A DNA stretch of 64,000 bases from Massariosphaeria phaeospora (Eukaryota > Ascomycota > Dothideomycetes > Pleosporales). Below, one piece after another: positions 1-9,146 of the stretch (positions within the stretch are counted from its first letter, which is position 1; each line of letters opens with the position of its first letter). The stretch lies in the NCBI GenBank assembly GCA_011032825.1, contig JAADJZ010000028.1, positions 124,001 through 188,000 on the forward strand, read 5' to 3'. The translations under genes were made by a program, and so were the position numbers. The notes beneath the pieces were generated by a model that was not told the DNA's origin, did not search any database, and saw only the letters and a program-made list of their open reading frames with translations.

Positions 1-173
1 GCACTCCCACACCGACGTTACGGATAATTTACGCACCTATATACGTACTAGATGTACCTAGCAGAAAGAGACACAGTACATTCATGCATAACGCCCACAA
101 CGCACTCAACACATGCACCATAGTGTCATTTTTACCAATGTACACGTAGACCTGGATGCTTCCCAAAACCATC

Positions 174-941
174 TCAACTCTTATAACAAACCTTCGGATC
201 TATCACCGTGTGCTTCCAAATCGCCACATCACTCCATGGCGACTCCTGACTCAGGTCATCCATGGGCTCTGCGAAAAGCCCCCGATCCTCCCAACATTCG
301 CACTCCTCCGCACGCCAATGGTGGCCAGCCGGACATGAGAAGCCCACCCTGCTCTTAACCTCAATTGCATAGCTTCGCTCAAGCTCCCAGTCCCCGTCAT
401 CTGACTGTAATTCCGCCGGTACAGATAACGCACCCCGTGTATCATACCGCGCGGGCCCGCTCTCCGCCGGCAGCACCTCAACACTATGCTCCGTCTTCAC
501 CGCACCGCGATACTTCTCCGCCCTAATGCAATCGCGCAGCTCATCCAAGCAGAAAAAATCCGCATCCGCCAGCACCTTGGTATACAGCACGTAGTCGAAG
601 CCCTTCTCGCGCGTCCAGAGCAGCGGGAACACGGTCGGTCGGCGGATGTAGTTGAGGATGATGGGAAACGCGTCCGGGTCGCCGTCGATGAATACAGAGC
701 CGTCGGCCTGGATGTCCAGCCCCGTGTGCCAGCGGCTGAAGAGGTTGCTGAACCAGGAGCAGTCTTGCAGCGTGGATTTGCGGCATTTGAATTTGCGCCC
801 GGAGACGTCGAGGGTGATGATGTCGGAGGGGAGGAGGGAGGGCGGCTGCATCGGTGAAGAGGACGCGGGTTCGTAGTCCATGGGCGGCGAAGGGGAAATC
901 GATGACAGCGGTGAAGAGTGAGTGCAGAACGTGGAGCTCAT
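174..941 (-). CDS. BTB (T1/KCTD-type) domain protein, paralogue A
   Basis: Single-exon gene for 255 residues. A Ser/Pro-rich N-terminus is followed by a BTB fold at about residues 41-140: the strand ITLDVSGRKF, then DGSVFIDGDPDAF, an NYIRRP helix and a GFDYVLY segment. This is the T1-like BTB found in potassium-channel tetramerisation and KCTD proteins, usually an oligomerisation or ubiquitin-ligase adaptor module; no channel membrane segments follow. I chose the ATG at 941; the longer open frame upstream has no ATG. The tail has a Cys/His cluster (SCPAGHHW) that recurs weakly in the paralogue at 5867-6916. The domain is clear, the cellular role unknown. Confidence 0.8.
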   Translation of the reverse strand: MSSTFCTHSSPLSSISPSPPMDYEPASSSPMQPPSLLPSDIITLDVSGRKFKCRKSTLQDCSWFSNLFSRWHTGLDIQADGSVFIDGDPDAFPIILNYIRRPTVFPLLWTREKGFDYVLYTKVLADADFFCLDELRDCIRAEKYRGAVKTEHSVEVLPAESGPARYDTRGALSVPAELQSDDGDWELERSYAIEVKSRVGFSCPAGHHWRAEECECWEDRGLFAEPMDDLSQESPWSDVAIWKHTVIDPKVCYKS

Positions 942-1205
942 TACAAGCACGCGAAACCTTTTATCTTGGCGAGGAGTGCTGATGTGCTGATGATGTGGTG
1001 GTTGGGGGTTTACAGACGCGTGCCCCGCGCCGCACAGACCAACGACGCGTTTGTTGCCAGATTTGCCCCGCTTCTCAGTAGCATCACAGTGCACTTCATG
1101 CCGTCAACTCTTACGCATTGTTTACTGCTTCATTCTACTTCTCTACGCTGCGCTGCCTACTTACGTTGACTTTCTGTTCGTTTCCGCGTCTGCGCCACAA
1201 CAAGT

Positions 1206-1773
1206 ATGCCCTCCAACAAAAGGCGGCTGTACATTGCTTTATATCCCAGCGGCGTCGTAAACAACGAGGAACGCAAGTGAGATAGCAGCACTTTCAGATT
1301 TTGCTTAACATACTGATCAGTTCAGATACCACTGGGGCTTCCTGATCGGGCCCAAAGTAGAAGCCAAATTCGTAATACCAGGCGGACGTTACCACGTCAA
1401 AAACTCCCCTTTCGGCTGGACATACGAAGAAATCCTTTTAAAGAATGTCCGAGCCACCAACAGCCTCTTGGCGAGAATTCTCATTGCCAAGATCGAAGAT
1501 GAGCAGCGTCTTATTGCCCTTCTTCGACGGCTTCCAGTCGTGCAGGGCGATTCAAACTGGAGATGTCGCACTTGGGTCGCGAGCGCCCTGGCTGAGATCG
1601 CGAAGGATGGAAAGTGTGTTGGCACCGCCGAGCTGGATTGGCAGAAGATTGAGGCGTTTGCGAGACGGTACGTAGCGGACAAGGCTGCTAGTGGTCGCTA
1701 TCAGTCTGTTGAGGATATCTTGAAACCGAAGCCGACCTGGGACATGATTGAGGATAAGGAAAGCATACCATAG
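1206..1773 (+). CDS. DUF6914-like fungal protein
   Basis: Two exons, 1206-1276 and 1326-1773, joined over a 49-nt intron (GTGAGA donor, TTCAG acceptor), giving 172 residues. The joined start reads MPSNKRRLYIALYPSG, then KYHWGFLIGPK across the junction, which matches my memory of the widespread fungal DUF6914 family. That family begins with this Tyr/Trp-rich core and includes a conserved CRTWV segment, seen here near the middle. No enzymatic function is established for it. The splice restores one continuous reading frame from an otherwise unexplained upstream ATG, which is the main support for the model. Cytosolic location is inferred from the lack of a signal peptide or membrane segment. Confidence 0.8.
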
Positions 1774-1900
1774 AAGGTAGTAATCATGAGCTCGCGAGGA
1801 ACGGTCGTTCACCTATTGCTTTTCAGCGCGTAGTATTGTAGTTGCTTTATTTTCGAGTGCTGCGAATATCGTCTCGAGATAAGTGCGCGTCAAGCGCCAT

Positions 1901-2791
1901 TCAATAGGGGCATTCGCCCCACCATTTATTGCGAACTTCATCCATCTTAAACTCTTCAGGACTTGGTCGGTCGAGAACCTTATCAAGCATGCCCTGCCAT
2001 TCCGTTCTCGTAACATTGCCAAACCAGGCCGATGTATATTCCCAATAATGCGGATACCATCCCGAGAACTCCCAATCTATGATTCCAACCACATTGCCCC
2101 CACGAACAAGGATATTAAATGGATTTATATCGCCATGGGTGAAACATGGCGGAGGCCATGGCCCATCCTGTTTGCTCATCATGTCCTGGAGGTCGTCCCA
2201 ATCCTGATCCTTTTCACGGTCTTTGAGATGCTCGGGTTTCAGATCTCGTCTGAGCCAGAGATGAAATGCTTGGATTGTCTTGAACGGACCGAACCGTGGA
2301 TTTCCACGGGGTATGCGAGAGTCGTACAAGGAGCCTCCGACACAGCTTTCCACACCCGTGCCAGGAGGGGGTTCCAGGGCGCGTAACTCTTGGAAGATGT
2401 CTCTTAATTGTGCGAAAACACTCTCAAGTGATTCTCCAGATAAGCTTTTCCAGGCTTTTGGTAGTTCTTCACCATGGATCCTCTCCATGACAATGTAAGC
2501 CCTGTTCTTGTGCAAAAAGGAGTAATAGACCTTCGGGACAGGAATGGCAGTTCTTTCAGCCAGGTATTTCATAGTTGCACCTTCCGTCAGGTGGACTAGA
2601 CACCCCGCCTTGACAATCTTGTGTCTTGAGATCGGGACGCAAAGGCCATCCCGCGAATGGAACTTCGCCGTAGTATGCAACGCCAGGCGTGTCAAGAAAC
2701 GACGGAAAAATGTGTTATTGATGGCGAGATGTTCGGTGCCATTGTGTTGAGATTCTATGTTGTATTCAGGCGGAACGTATGGAGGTGTCAT
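1901..2791 (-). CDS. APH-type phosphotransferase (aminoglycoside/choline kinase fold)
   Basis: Single exon, 296 residues from the ATG at 2791; the frame is open further upstream but has no convincing start there. The kinase-like catalytic loop HGDINPFN (H219, D221, N226) is followed by the metal-binding IIDWE (D239), in the order expected for the APH superfamily. An N-lobe with an invariant-type Lys is at about 61 (IVKAG), and a hinge-like IVMERIHG at about 100. Fungal members with this short layout are numerous and mostly uncharacterised. They phosphorylate small molecules or proteins; actual antibiotic resistance should not be assumed. The neighbouring DUF6914-like gene is convergent to it. 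Confidence 0.85.
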   Translation of the reverse strand: MTPPYVPPEYNIESQHNGTEHLAINNTFFRRFLTRLALHTTAKFHSRDGLCVPISRHKIVKAGCLVHLTEGATMKYLAERTAIPVPKVYYSFLHKNRAYIVMERIHGEELPKAWKSLSGESLESVFAQLRDIFQELRALEPPPGTGVESCVGGSLYDSRIPRGNPRFGPFKTIQAFHLWLRRDLKPEHLKDREKDQDWDDLQDMMSKQDGPWPPPCFTHGDINPFNILVRGGNVVGIIDWEFSGWYPHYWEYTSAWFGNVTRTEWQGMLDKVLDRPSPEEFKMDEVRNKWWGECPY

Positions 2792-3852
2792 CCTCGAGAG
2801 AGAGATGCAGAAGGGAGGGCTGCAGCCGAGGGTGCGGGCTCTTCGACGGTCGGGCGCGTGAGGGCGCGAGCTGCGGAGGCGTAGCAGGGTAGATAGGTCG
2901 CCCGAGCAGGCACGGCGCTTTCGAAGACGAGGGGATAGGAGGACCGCTGATGAGGCCAATATAACAGACGCATCGAGAAAAGTGATCCGTAGAGGGAGCC
3001 GCGTCTTTGTGCGAGAGGATAGGATAGCGGTCTGGCACTAGGTAGCCATTGTCAATTTGCGGGTTGAGGATGCCGAGACGTATGCGCAACCAATGATCGA
3101 GAGAAGCCCGAGGGTGCCCGTGCTTCCCAGCATGGGAGGGTAAATATGGCGCCGAGGGTGTGAAAGGATAGCAGGGGATGCAACGCTGGCGGCGTGATGG
3201 ACTGACTGCCCAGGTGTTTGGTGTTGGGGTTGGGGCTATTCGGGTTGCGGAGGCTTAGTCAGTCGCTGAACTCTTGGCTTTTCGCTACCGCGAAACTCAT
3301 ATCGGGGCAGCTGGCAACAACACCAACATCTATCCCACTTCACGGAACGCAGCTGCGTTTGCGCACTTAAGCCCTCAAGCCGAATCCTAAGATACGGCAT
3401 CCTGGAGTCGCTTGTTCAGTATTGTTAGTGCTTGGACCCCAGGTAGAGGGCCAAAGGCTCCTTTAGTAAACCGAAAGACGTCAGCTGCGCCTTACAGTTC
3501 CACTACGCAAAGAATCAGCAGGCTTGCCACATACGATCAAGGCTCTCATTTCGTTTCAGGGTCAGGTAAAAACGCTTGCTCGCCCTATCCACCACTTTGG
3601 TTGGCGGGTGGAGCGCGTACGGCAGCTTAGGCCTTGTTAATAAGACAGCAGCTACTCCGTACGTGAACTGGCTTCGAGTCTCCGCCTGTTGTTTTCTCCA
3701 AACCAACCACCAGACCTTCCTCAGCCTGATGCATCGGCACGCATTATCACTCTCATTGGCTGCCTGAGGTCTGCTAACAGAAGGCGTGCAAATGCGGCAC
3801 TTACGATGGTAGGCTCGTACGAGCACTATTAGTTCGCAACAATCTTCAACAC
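2792..3852. other. Intergenic, no gene seen
   Basis: About 1.06 kb upstream of the APH-type gene, up to the transposon target duplication. Open frames here are short and overlap each other without a plausible protein. Presumed promoter of the minus-strand kinase; no clear TATA box recognised. Confidence 0.5.
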
Positions 3853-3861
3853 CACTGACAT
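3853..3861 (+). repeat. Left 9-bp target-site duplication (CACTGACAT)
   Basis: CACTGACAT lies directly outside the left inverted repeat and is repeated exactly at 4246-4254 outside the right one. A 9-bp duplication of this kind is characteristic of Mutator-like transposition. Confidence 0.85.
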
Positions 3862-3918
3862 GGGAGATATTAACGGGCACCCCAGTTAAGCAATCCCTGG
3901 CACCCCAGTTAACTAATC
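3862..3918 (+). repeat. Left terminal inverted repeat, 57 bp
   Basis: Starts GGGAGATATTAACGGG and pairs with 4189-4245 with one mismatch. Contains two copies of CACCCCAGTTAA. Confidence 0.88.
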
Positions 3919-3989
3919 AGGTGAGTAAAATACAGAGTCATCTTAGAGGCATCTGAGGAGACATCAGATGTTACCTTTTGCACCTGCTG

Positions 3990-4122
3990 CCGCTGCCTCC
4001 GCTGCCTCTGTGGGTGCCTCCGCTGCCTCTGTGGGTGCCTCTATAGGTGCCTCTATGGGTGCCTCTGTAGCGCCTCTATAGGTGCCTCTGTAGCGCCTCT
4101 GTGGGTGCCCCTGTGGGTGACT
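3990..4122 (+). repeat. Minisatellite inside the transposon (about 12-bp units)
   Basis: Successive units of the form GCCTCTGTGGGT, GCCTCTATAGGT and GCCTCTATGGGT, with some 9-nt variants ending in GTAGC. Because the unit length is 12, part of the array is open on the minus strand as Glu-Ala-Pro-Thr/Ile repeats. No start codon or gene context supports translation. Confidence 0.75.
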
Positions 4123-4188
4123 CCTACGCTGGAGATGATAAGATTACATGAGTTGTTTAGTACGCGCGTTGGTCAGCTCGCTTTACCC

Positions 4189-4245
4189 GATTAGTTAACT
4201 GAGGTGCCAGGGATTGCTTAACTGGGGTGCCCGTTAATATCTCCC
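4189..4245 (-). repeat. Right terminal inverted repeat, 57 bp
   Basis: Inverse complement of 3862-3918 with one mismatch (CACCTCAG here against CACCCCAG). The match continues a few bases inward before the arms diverge. Confidence 0.88.
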
Positions 4246-4254
4246 CACTGACAT
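4246..4254 (+). repeat. Right 9-bp target-site duplication
   Basis: CACTGACAT, identical to 3853-3861, directly outside the right inverted repeat. Confidence 0.85.
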
Positions 4255-4400
4255 TCCCTAAGTTGGACATGTTGGTCGGTTTGTAAAGTTGATCGCAATG
4301 CTAAGGATGCACTGGTCCAGTTCTGGAAAGCATGCCGACAAGCCAAACTACCGATATAAGAGGCTCATCGCCATGAGTCTGTGATAACCTTTCTTCTCCA

Positions 4401-4407
4401 TATAAAG
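4401..4407 (+). promoter_or_regulatory. TATA box of the aspartic protease gene
   Basis: TATAAAG 108 nt before the ATG at 4509, followed by a pyrimidine-rich leader. The transposon ends about 150 bp upstream of it, so the insertion lies in this promoter region. Confidence 0.5.
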
Positions 4408-4508
4408 TCCTCTGTCCGATTATCCTATAATCGTGTTTCTCATTCCTCAAGTTGTTTCTTCCCCACTGTAGCAACTATTTGTTCCTTCCGGTCTGACACT
4501 TTTCAACT

Positions 4509-5743
4509 ATGCTGCACCGGATCACCATCTGCATCGTATCGTTGATTGCTTTCTTGGTCCTTCCTGGCAACACAGCTGCCGTCCCTCAAGATGGCGCCCT
4601 TGTCTTCGATCTGGTCCGAATCCGCACAACCAACGATAATTTAACCAACGATAATTTCCACGCCAAGCGGGATGGTACTGTCGCTGTAGAACAACTCCAG
4701 CAGAAGCGACACCGATTGGGCATCAACTTGACACTTAAGGGAGTGAAATACCTTCTTAGCATCGACACTGGCAGTACCGATACATGGATAGCTCAGTCTG
4801 ACTTTAAATGTATCGATCCAAAGCAGAAGGTCATAAGTCAGAAAGATTGTGGCATGGGGCCTAATACACACAAGGGAAGCATTGACGCAATCGCAATGGA
4901 CGATTTCAGTATAGAATATGGAGGTGGAGAGTCTGCGAAGGGGAAGATGTCAAAACAGACTATAGAAATAGGAGGATCACAGGTTGAAAATGTTTGGATT
5001 GCTTTCGCACATGAGCTTGCTTGGCGGGGTGATGGATTGACTGTAGGTATATTTGGAATTGCCTGGGATATCAAAGAGCCTGCAATATGGCAGCAATTTT
5101 GCGAACAACAGTGTCCATCGCTTCCGATGCAGTTTACTCTTGCAATCAACCGGGACGAGGATGGAGACGATGGTGGCTCTATTGCCTTTGGCGGCACTCT
5201 GGATGGTCAACTCATCACACCTAAGGCGGGTTGGGTAACTGTCGATTTGGTGGATACAGCCGCGGGAGAGTGGGTTATCAAAAGATTTGAGTGGGGATTT
5301 GAACATAATGGCAACGTGGACAAGGAAGAGATAGTCCAAGACACGATCATCGATTCAGGTAAGCATTTGCCCCGCGCATGTATAGCTAGCCACTAAACTT
5401 TGCAGGCAACCCGACTATACAGTTACCCAAGGAGACTTTCGCGAAGTTCCTTTCAACCTGGTCCCCACTTCCGACGTGGAATACGGACCTTGGACTCTTG
5501 CAACTCGACTGCAAAGCTAAAGGGCCAGATTCGCTCTACATTGAAATTGGCGGAACCAAGTTCAAGATCCCCGTGAAAAACAACATCTTGGGTAAATACG
5601 ATGACATTTGTTTCTTAGCTGTAGACACACGGAATGAGGGTGACAGGGTATCCCTCGGACTACCATTCATGCGGCATGTAACTGTACATCACGACTTGGA
5701 CAACCGCAAAATCTCCTTCAAGCAAAGAGTCTACACCACCTAA
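4509..5743 (+). CDS. Secreted pepsin-like aspartic protease (peptidase family A1)
   Basis: Two exons, 4509-5358 and 5406-5743, with a 47-nt intron (GTAAGC donor, TTGCAG acceptor), encoding 395 residues. A hydrophobic signal peptide covers about residues 1-24, then a propeptide. First catalytic motif is SIDTGSTDTW (D86), the flap Tyr is in FSIEYGGG (about Y137), and the second motif is IIDSGNPTIQLP (D282), formed across the splice junction. Family members hydrolyse peptide bonds at acidic pH, usually outside the cell or in the vacuole. The residue after the second DSG is Asn, not the usual Thr/Ser. No GPI-type C-terminus is seen, so secretion is the likely fate. A TATA box and the transposon lie just upstream. 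Confidence 0.88.
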
Positions 5744-5866
5744 ACATCAACTAGCTACAATTAACCAGCGATGACTTCCGCTATATCAATGTTGGACGAG
5801 ACTTTAGAACGCGCACTTCATTTCTGCCGCAAAACCCCCCCTACTGCGCTTTCTAGTTCCTCAGCA

Positions 5867-6916
5867 TCACCATCTATCCCCCGCCTTACCCTCCGATATT
5901 ATTATTACAGGACACCGTCCTACAGATAGACGCAACAGCAGAATAATACTCCGTCTCATACCTAACCGTGCCCTCCCCCCGCACCTTCCTACAATCCTTC
6001 CCACACTGCTCCTGGCGCACCTATGCTGCGCCACATTGCGCGGACAAACATACACCTGTCGACTCTGCAGCACAACCAGCCGCTCCACATCCTGGTCCAC
6101 GCGTTGCGTAGCATCGCTACTCATACTCATAACATCCTGCACGACCGGCTTGTGCACCGTGACAGTCACGGCCTTCAAGTACTGGCGCCGCTGTATCCAC
6201 TCGACCAGTCCGCACACCTGGAAGAACGCCGCTTCGCGCTCGAGCCGGGCGTACAGGTCGAAGTCGAAGCCCCGGACGCGGTCCCAGAAGAGCGGGAAGG
6301 TGTCCGGGCGGCGCATGAAGCGCAGGAGGTGCGCGAAGAGATCGGGGTCGGCGTCGAGGAAGTACGAGCCGTCTGCGTCGGGTGTTGAGAATTTTGGGCT
6401 GGATAGTTGCGTTCGGAACCAGCCGGATCCGTGCTCTAATGTGGCTTTTGCTGTTCGGAACTTCCGGCCGCCAACGTCGAGAGTGATTGTTTGGGGTAAT
6501 AGGAAATCGCGTACTTCGATCTTGGTGTCATCGGGTTCGGGCCTAGTGGGAGAAGTATGCGAAGCTTCTGTCTGGGGCAATCTAGCATCGCCTCCTCCGC
6601 CCTTCATCTTATTATGACCAGCTCCAGTAGAAGAAGTATGTAGCCCTTCCATCCAGGGCAATAGCCCATCGCGTACTTCAATCTCGGTGTCATCAGGCTC
6701 AGGCTCAAGCTCAGGTTCAGGTTCGGGTCCAGGAGAAGAATTATCGGGAGTCTCTTTAACGTCATCCGATGTAGAAGTAGCTCGACCAGGACCTTCAGTG
6801 GAGTGATCACGGTGTAGCGATATGCCCGCTGAGGTCCACGAGCCGTTGCTACTTGCAGATTTTTCCGAGTTGTCTTGCATTTCTGGATTTTGGTGTTGAT
6901 GATGTTGGTCGTCCAT
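5867..6916 (-). CDS. BTB (T1/KCTD-type) domain protein, paralogue B
   Basis: Open frame of 349 residues from the ATG at 6916. The N-terminal 140 residues are low-complexity, with Pro/Glu-Pro repeats and a duplicated segment around EPDDTEIEVRDGLLP and EPDDTKIEVRDFLLP. The BTB fold lies at about 143-240 (ITLDVGGRKF, DGSYFLDADPDLF, FMRRPDTFPLFW, GFDFDLY) and is clearly related to the gene at 174-941. The shared region ends around a Cys/His stretch. The last 70 residues are Arg-rich and ordinary-looking, so a small 3' intron with a different end is possible (a GTATGA donor with a TAG acceptor occurs there). Function unknown; adaptor or oligomerisation role inferred from the fold. Confidence 0.78.
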   Translation of the reverse strand: MDDQHHQHQNPEMQDNSEKSASSNGSWTSAGISLHRDHSTEGPGRATSTSDDVKETPDNSSPGPEPEPELEPEPDDTEIEVRDGLLPWMEGLHTSSTGAGHNKMKGGGGDARLPQTEASHTSPTRPEPDDTKIEVRDFLLPQTITLDVGGRKFRTAKATLEHGSGWFRTQLSSPKFSTPDADGSYFLDADPDLFAHLLRFMRRPDTFPLFWDRVRGFDFDLYARLEREAAFFQVCGLVEWIQRRQYLKAVTVTVHKPVVQDVMSMSSDATQRVDQDVERLVVLQSRQVYVCPRNVAQHRCARSSVGRIVGRCGGRARLGMRRSIILLLRLSVGRCPVIIISEGKAGDRW

Positions 6917-7178
6917 GTTTGTCGTGATAGGGGGCGACCAAGGGATGATGGTTGGCGCATTCTTATATATCTAAGGGCAAGGTTTGTACCCCTAGAACAG
7001 TTTGTGTTTTGGTCGGTGTCACCTATCCCCGTCTTGTCCCAGTCATTCTTTGTCCGAGCATTTCTGGAATGCTCAGCCAGCTTCTGTTCCTCCCAAGCAA
7101 ACTCGTTCTTGTATACAATGGATGTCTGGGACAGCTTTGCTGTATCTGCCACACAGCACGCGCTGGAGACATCGCTGC

Positions 7179-8977
7179 TCATATCAAACCCAGCACACTC
7201 AACCCCTTCCCCCTCGTAGCACAAGATTCGAGATTCAGCTCCCCGTCTGCCCCATGCGCATGAAGCAACTCCACCATCATAGTCCTCTCTCTCGAATCCA
7301 GCGTCAGCGCCGTGAGCGCCACCTGCAAAGGCGATTTACCCTCGCGCGTATCCGCATTAACGTCTGCCCCAACTTCGAGCAGATATCGCGCGATCGCGTA
7401 CGTTCCGGGCGTCCTGGCAGCGATGTGCAGAGCTGTTTCACCGCTCATATTGGCTAGCTCGACGCCCATGCCGAGACTAAGCAGGTATTGGACGCTCTCG
7501 AGGCGGTTGCCTAGCACTGCGGCGTGGAGGGCGGAAAAGTAACTGTTGGGTAATGTGCCGGTGATGTCGGCGCCGTATTCTACGAGTAGGTCGAGGATGT
7601 CCGTGGATAGCTCGTATGCGGCTCTCAGGAAAAAGACGCCGAATTCCAACTCTTCGGTTTTGGGATCGGCACCTTGCCAAAGCATCTTTTCGACATAAGA
7701 AGGCGCAGTCATTTGCGTAATGCTGCATAAGTTGCGATCGAGGGCGGTCCTTTGTTGTTTGGTGAGCTCTTTACGCTGGGCTCTCGCGATGGCCACTTTG
7801 TCGGATGTGATTTTTTGGTACAGTATGGACGCCTCGGAGTTGCAGATGGTTGGTGCATAGGCTGATCTGAGTTCGCTTTCTAAATTCTTAACACCGGTTT
7901 GTGTATACGTACTGACAGGTCGGCTCCGCAATATCTTTCTTGATGATTTCACTGATCCTCGTATACTCTTTCCTGACCCTGTGCTTTCTGCATAGAAAGT
8001 GCCACGAGAAGGAGCGTCCTCTTCGCGGCGATTCAGGCTTTGTGACCTTCTGGACGAGGTTGAGATGGCAATGGATAGCGGCCGGTCTAATGGTTTCTGC
8101 AAGCCATGCGAGACAACATTTGACAACCAAGCCCCAATGCCACCGGTAATGGTAGACTTTGGTGAAGGCAATTGAAGAAGAACGAAGCTGCTTCTACGTG
8201 GGGATAGTTCGGGATCGAACGAGTCAGACCGTGCATCCGCGAGCATCTGTGCCTGTTCGGTTTGATCTGCTAGTTGTTGCAGGGACAAATTCGCGCATGC
8301 CTCTAGTTTTGCGAGCGAGATCTGGGGTGACCCCCAGGCTTTGGTGGTCTGTTCTTTCTCAACGTGAAGTCGTTGTAGGAGATCACGAACGAGCGTAACT
8401 CTATGCGCCGTAACGTGAACTTTGACATTTAGTGTGTCGCATTGTAACGAACGACTTCCGAACCTTGAATTACTCAGCATTCACGTGTTGTATGGGGATC
8501 TCAATACTCACAAGGGGAAAAAGTCAAGCGTAAGATCCAGGATCGTTCGTAAAGCCCTCAGACGTTCGCGAGAATGCGCAAACTGCACCGCTAGTGTATT
8601 CAGTCCACCAGTGGATGTTTGAAGTAATATCTTGAGCAGTCCCTCGCCTGTCATCGCACAGTACTCCAGGGTCCTGCTCATTGACTCCGAAAACGGCGGT
8701 GGAAAGAGAGATGTGACTGTCGAAAATTCATCATGAGCGATTTCCAGGGCGGTTTTGATGGCGAGAAGGTCAGCGTTAATGGAATTGATCTCATGCCTCA
8801 AGTCGCGATAACGGCGTGCGAACGTTCCCGCGTCGAGAACAATCTATGAGAGTCAGAGGATGGATAGGCGTATTCGCAGCCGCGTTCAGATCATTAACTC
8901 ACCCGCAGAATTTCGTCACTCAAAGCTGCGCACCGAGCCGCAATTGTGTTGACCTTGGGCATTGCGCTCTTCAACAT
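7179..8977 (-). CDS. Ankyrin-repeat protein with fungal N-terminal helical domain
   Basis: Three exons on the minus strand, 8977-8903, 8843-8512 and 8463-7179, giving 563 residues. Both introns have GTGAGT donors, and the joins keep phase. The first 130 residues resemble the helical fungal domain found at the N-terminus of many STAND/NLR-like and ankyrin proteins: an AARCAALSDEIL segment, then a YRDLRHEINSINADLLAIKTAL helix run. A Ser/Arg-rich linker follows, then about four ankyrin repeats at roughly residues 411-545 (DLLVEYGADITG, SALHAAVLGNRLESVQYLL, ETALHIAARTPGTYAIARYLL). No NACHT or NB-ARC ATPase lies between, so this is the reduced architecture. A role in protein binding or heterokaryon-type immunity is inference. 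The start at 8977 is probable; an extra tiny 5' exon is possible. Confidence 0.75.
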
Positions 8978-9146
8978 GTTTTCCAGGTCTACGCGGGGAT
9001 GCGATCAAGAACAAAGCCTAAGAACTCAGGGCTGAGGGCATCAACATTACGAATAATGAAAAAGCACTTGTGGCTGCGGGAAGGAGCATAGTTAGGTGTC
9101 GCGACAGTAAAGCGTTAGATCGCCGACTCCTTACTCAACACGCTCC

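Larger units (their letters stand above)
3862..4245 (+). mobile_element. Non-autonomous DNA transposon (MITE-like, probably Mutator superfamily)
   Basis: A 384-bp element with near-perfect terminal inverted repeats (3862-3918 and 4189-4245; 56 of 57 positions match) flanked by an exact 9-bp direct duplication. The ends begin GGGAGATATTAACGGG. Inside each arm the phrase CACCCCAGTTAA occurs twice (once as CACCTCAGTTAA in the right arm). No transposase frame fits in the interior, which is mostly a GCCTCTGTGGGT-type minisatellite, so mobility would depend on an enzyme encoded elsewhere. Long inverted repeats and a 9-bp duplication favour a Mutator-like origin; hAT elements give 8 bp. The high arm identity and intact duplication suggest a recent insertion. 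The superfamily is inference; the structure is read directly. Confidence 0.85.

Noticed and set aside
1901..2791. Antibiotic resistance function for the APH-type kinase
   Set aside because: The fold is shared by many fungal kinases of unknown substrate; sequence alone does not support aminoglycoside modification.
3515..3880. 121-codon minus-strand frame running into the left end of the transposon
   Set aside because: No ATG context or protein-like pattern, and it crosses the insertion boundary, so it cannot be an old conserved gene.
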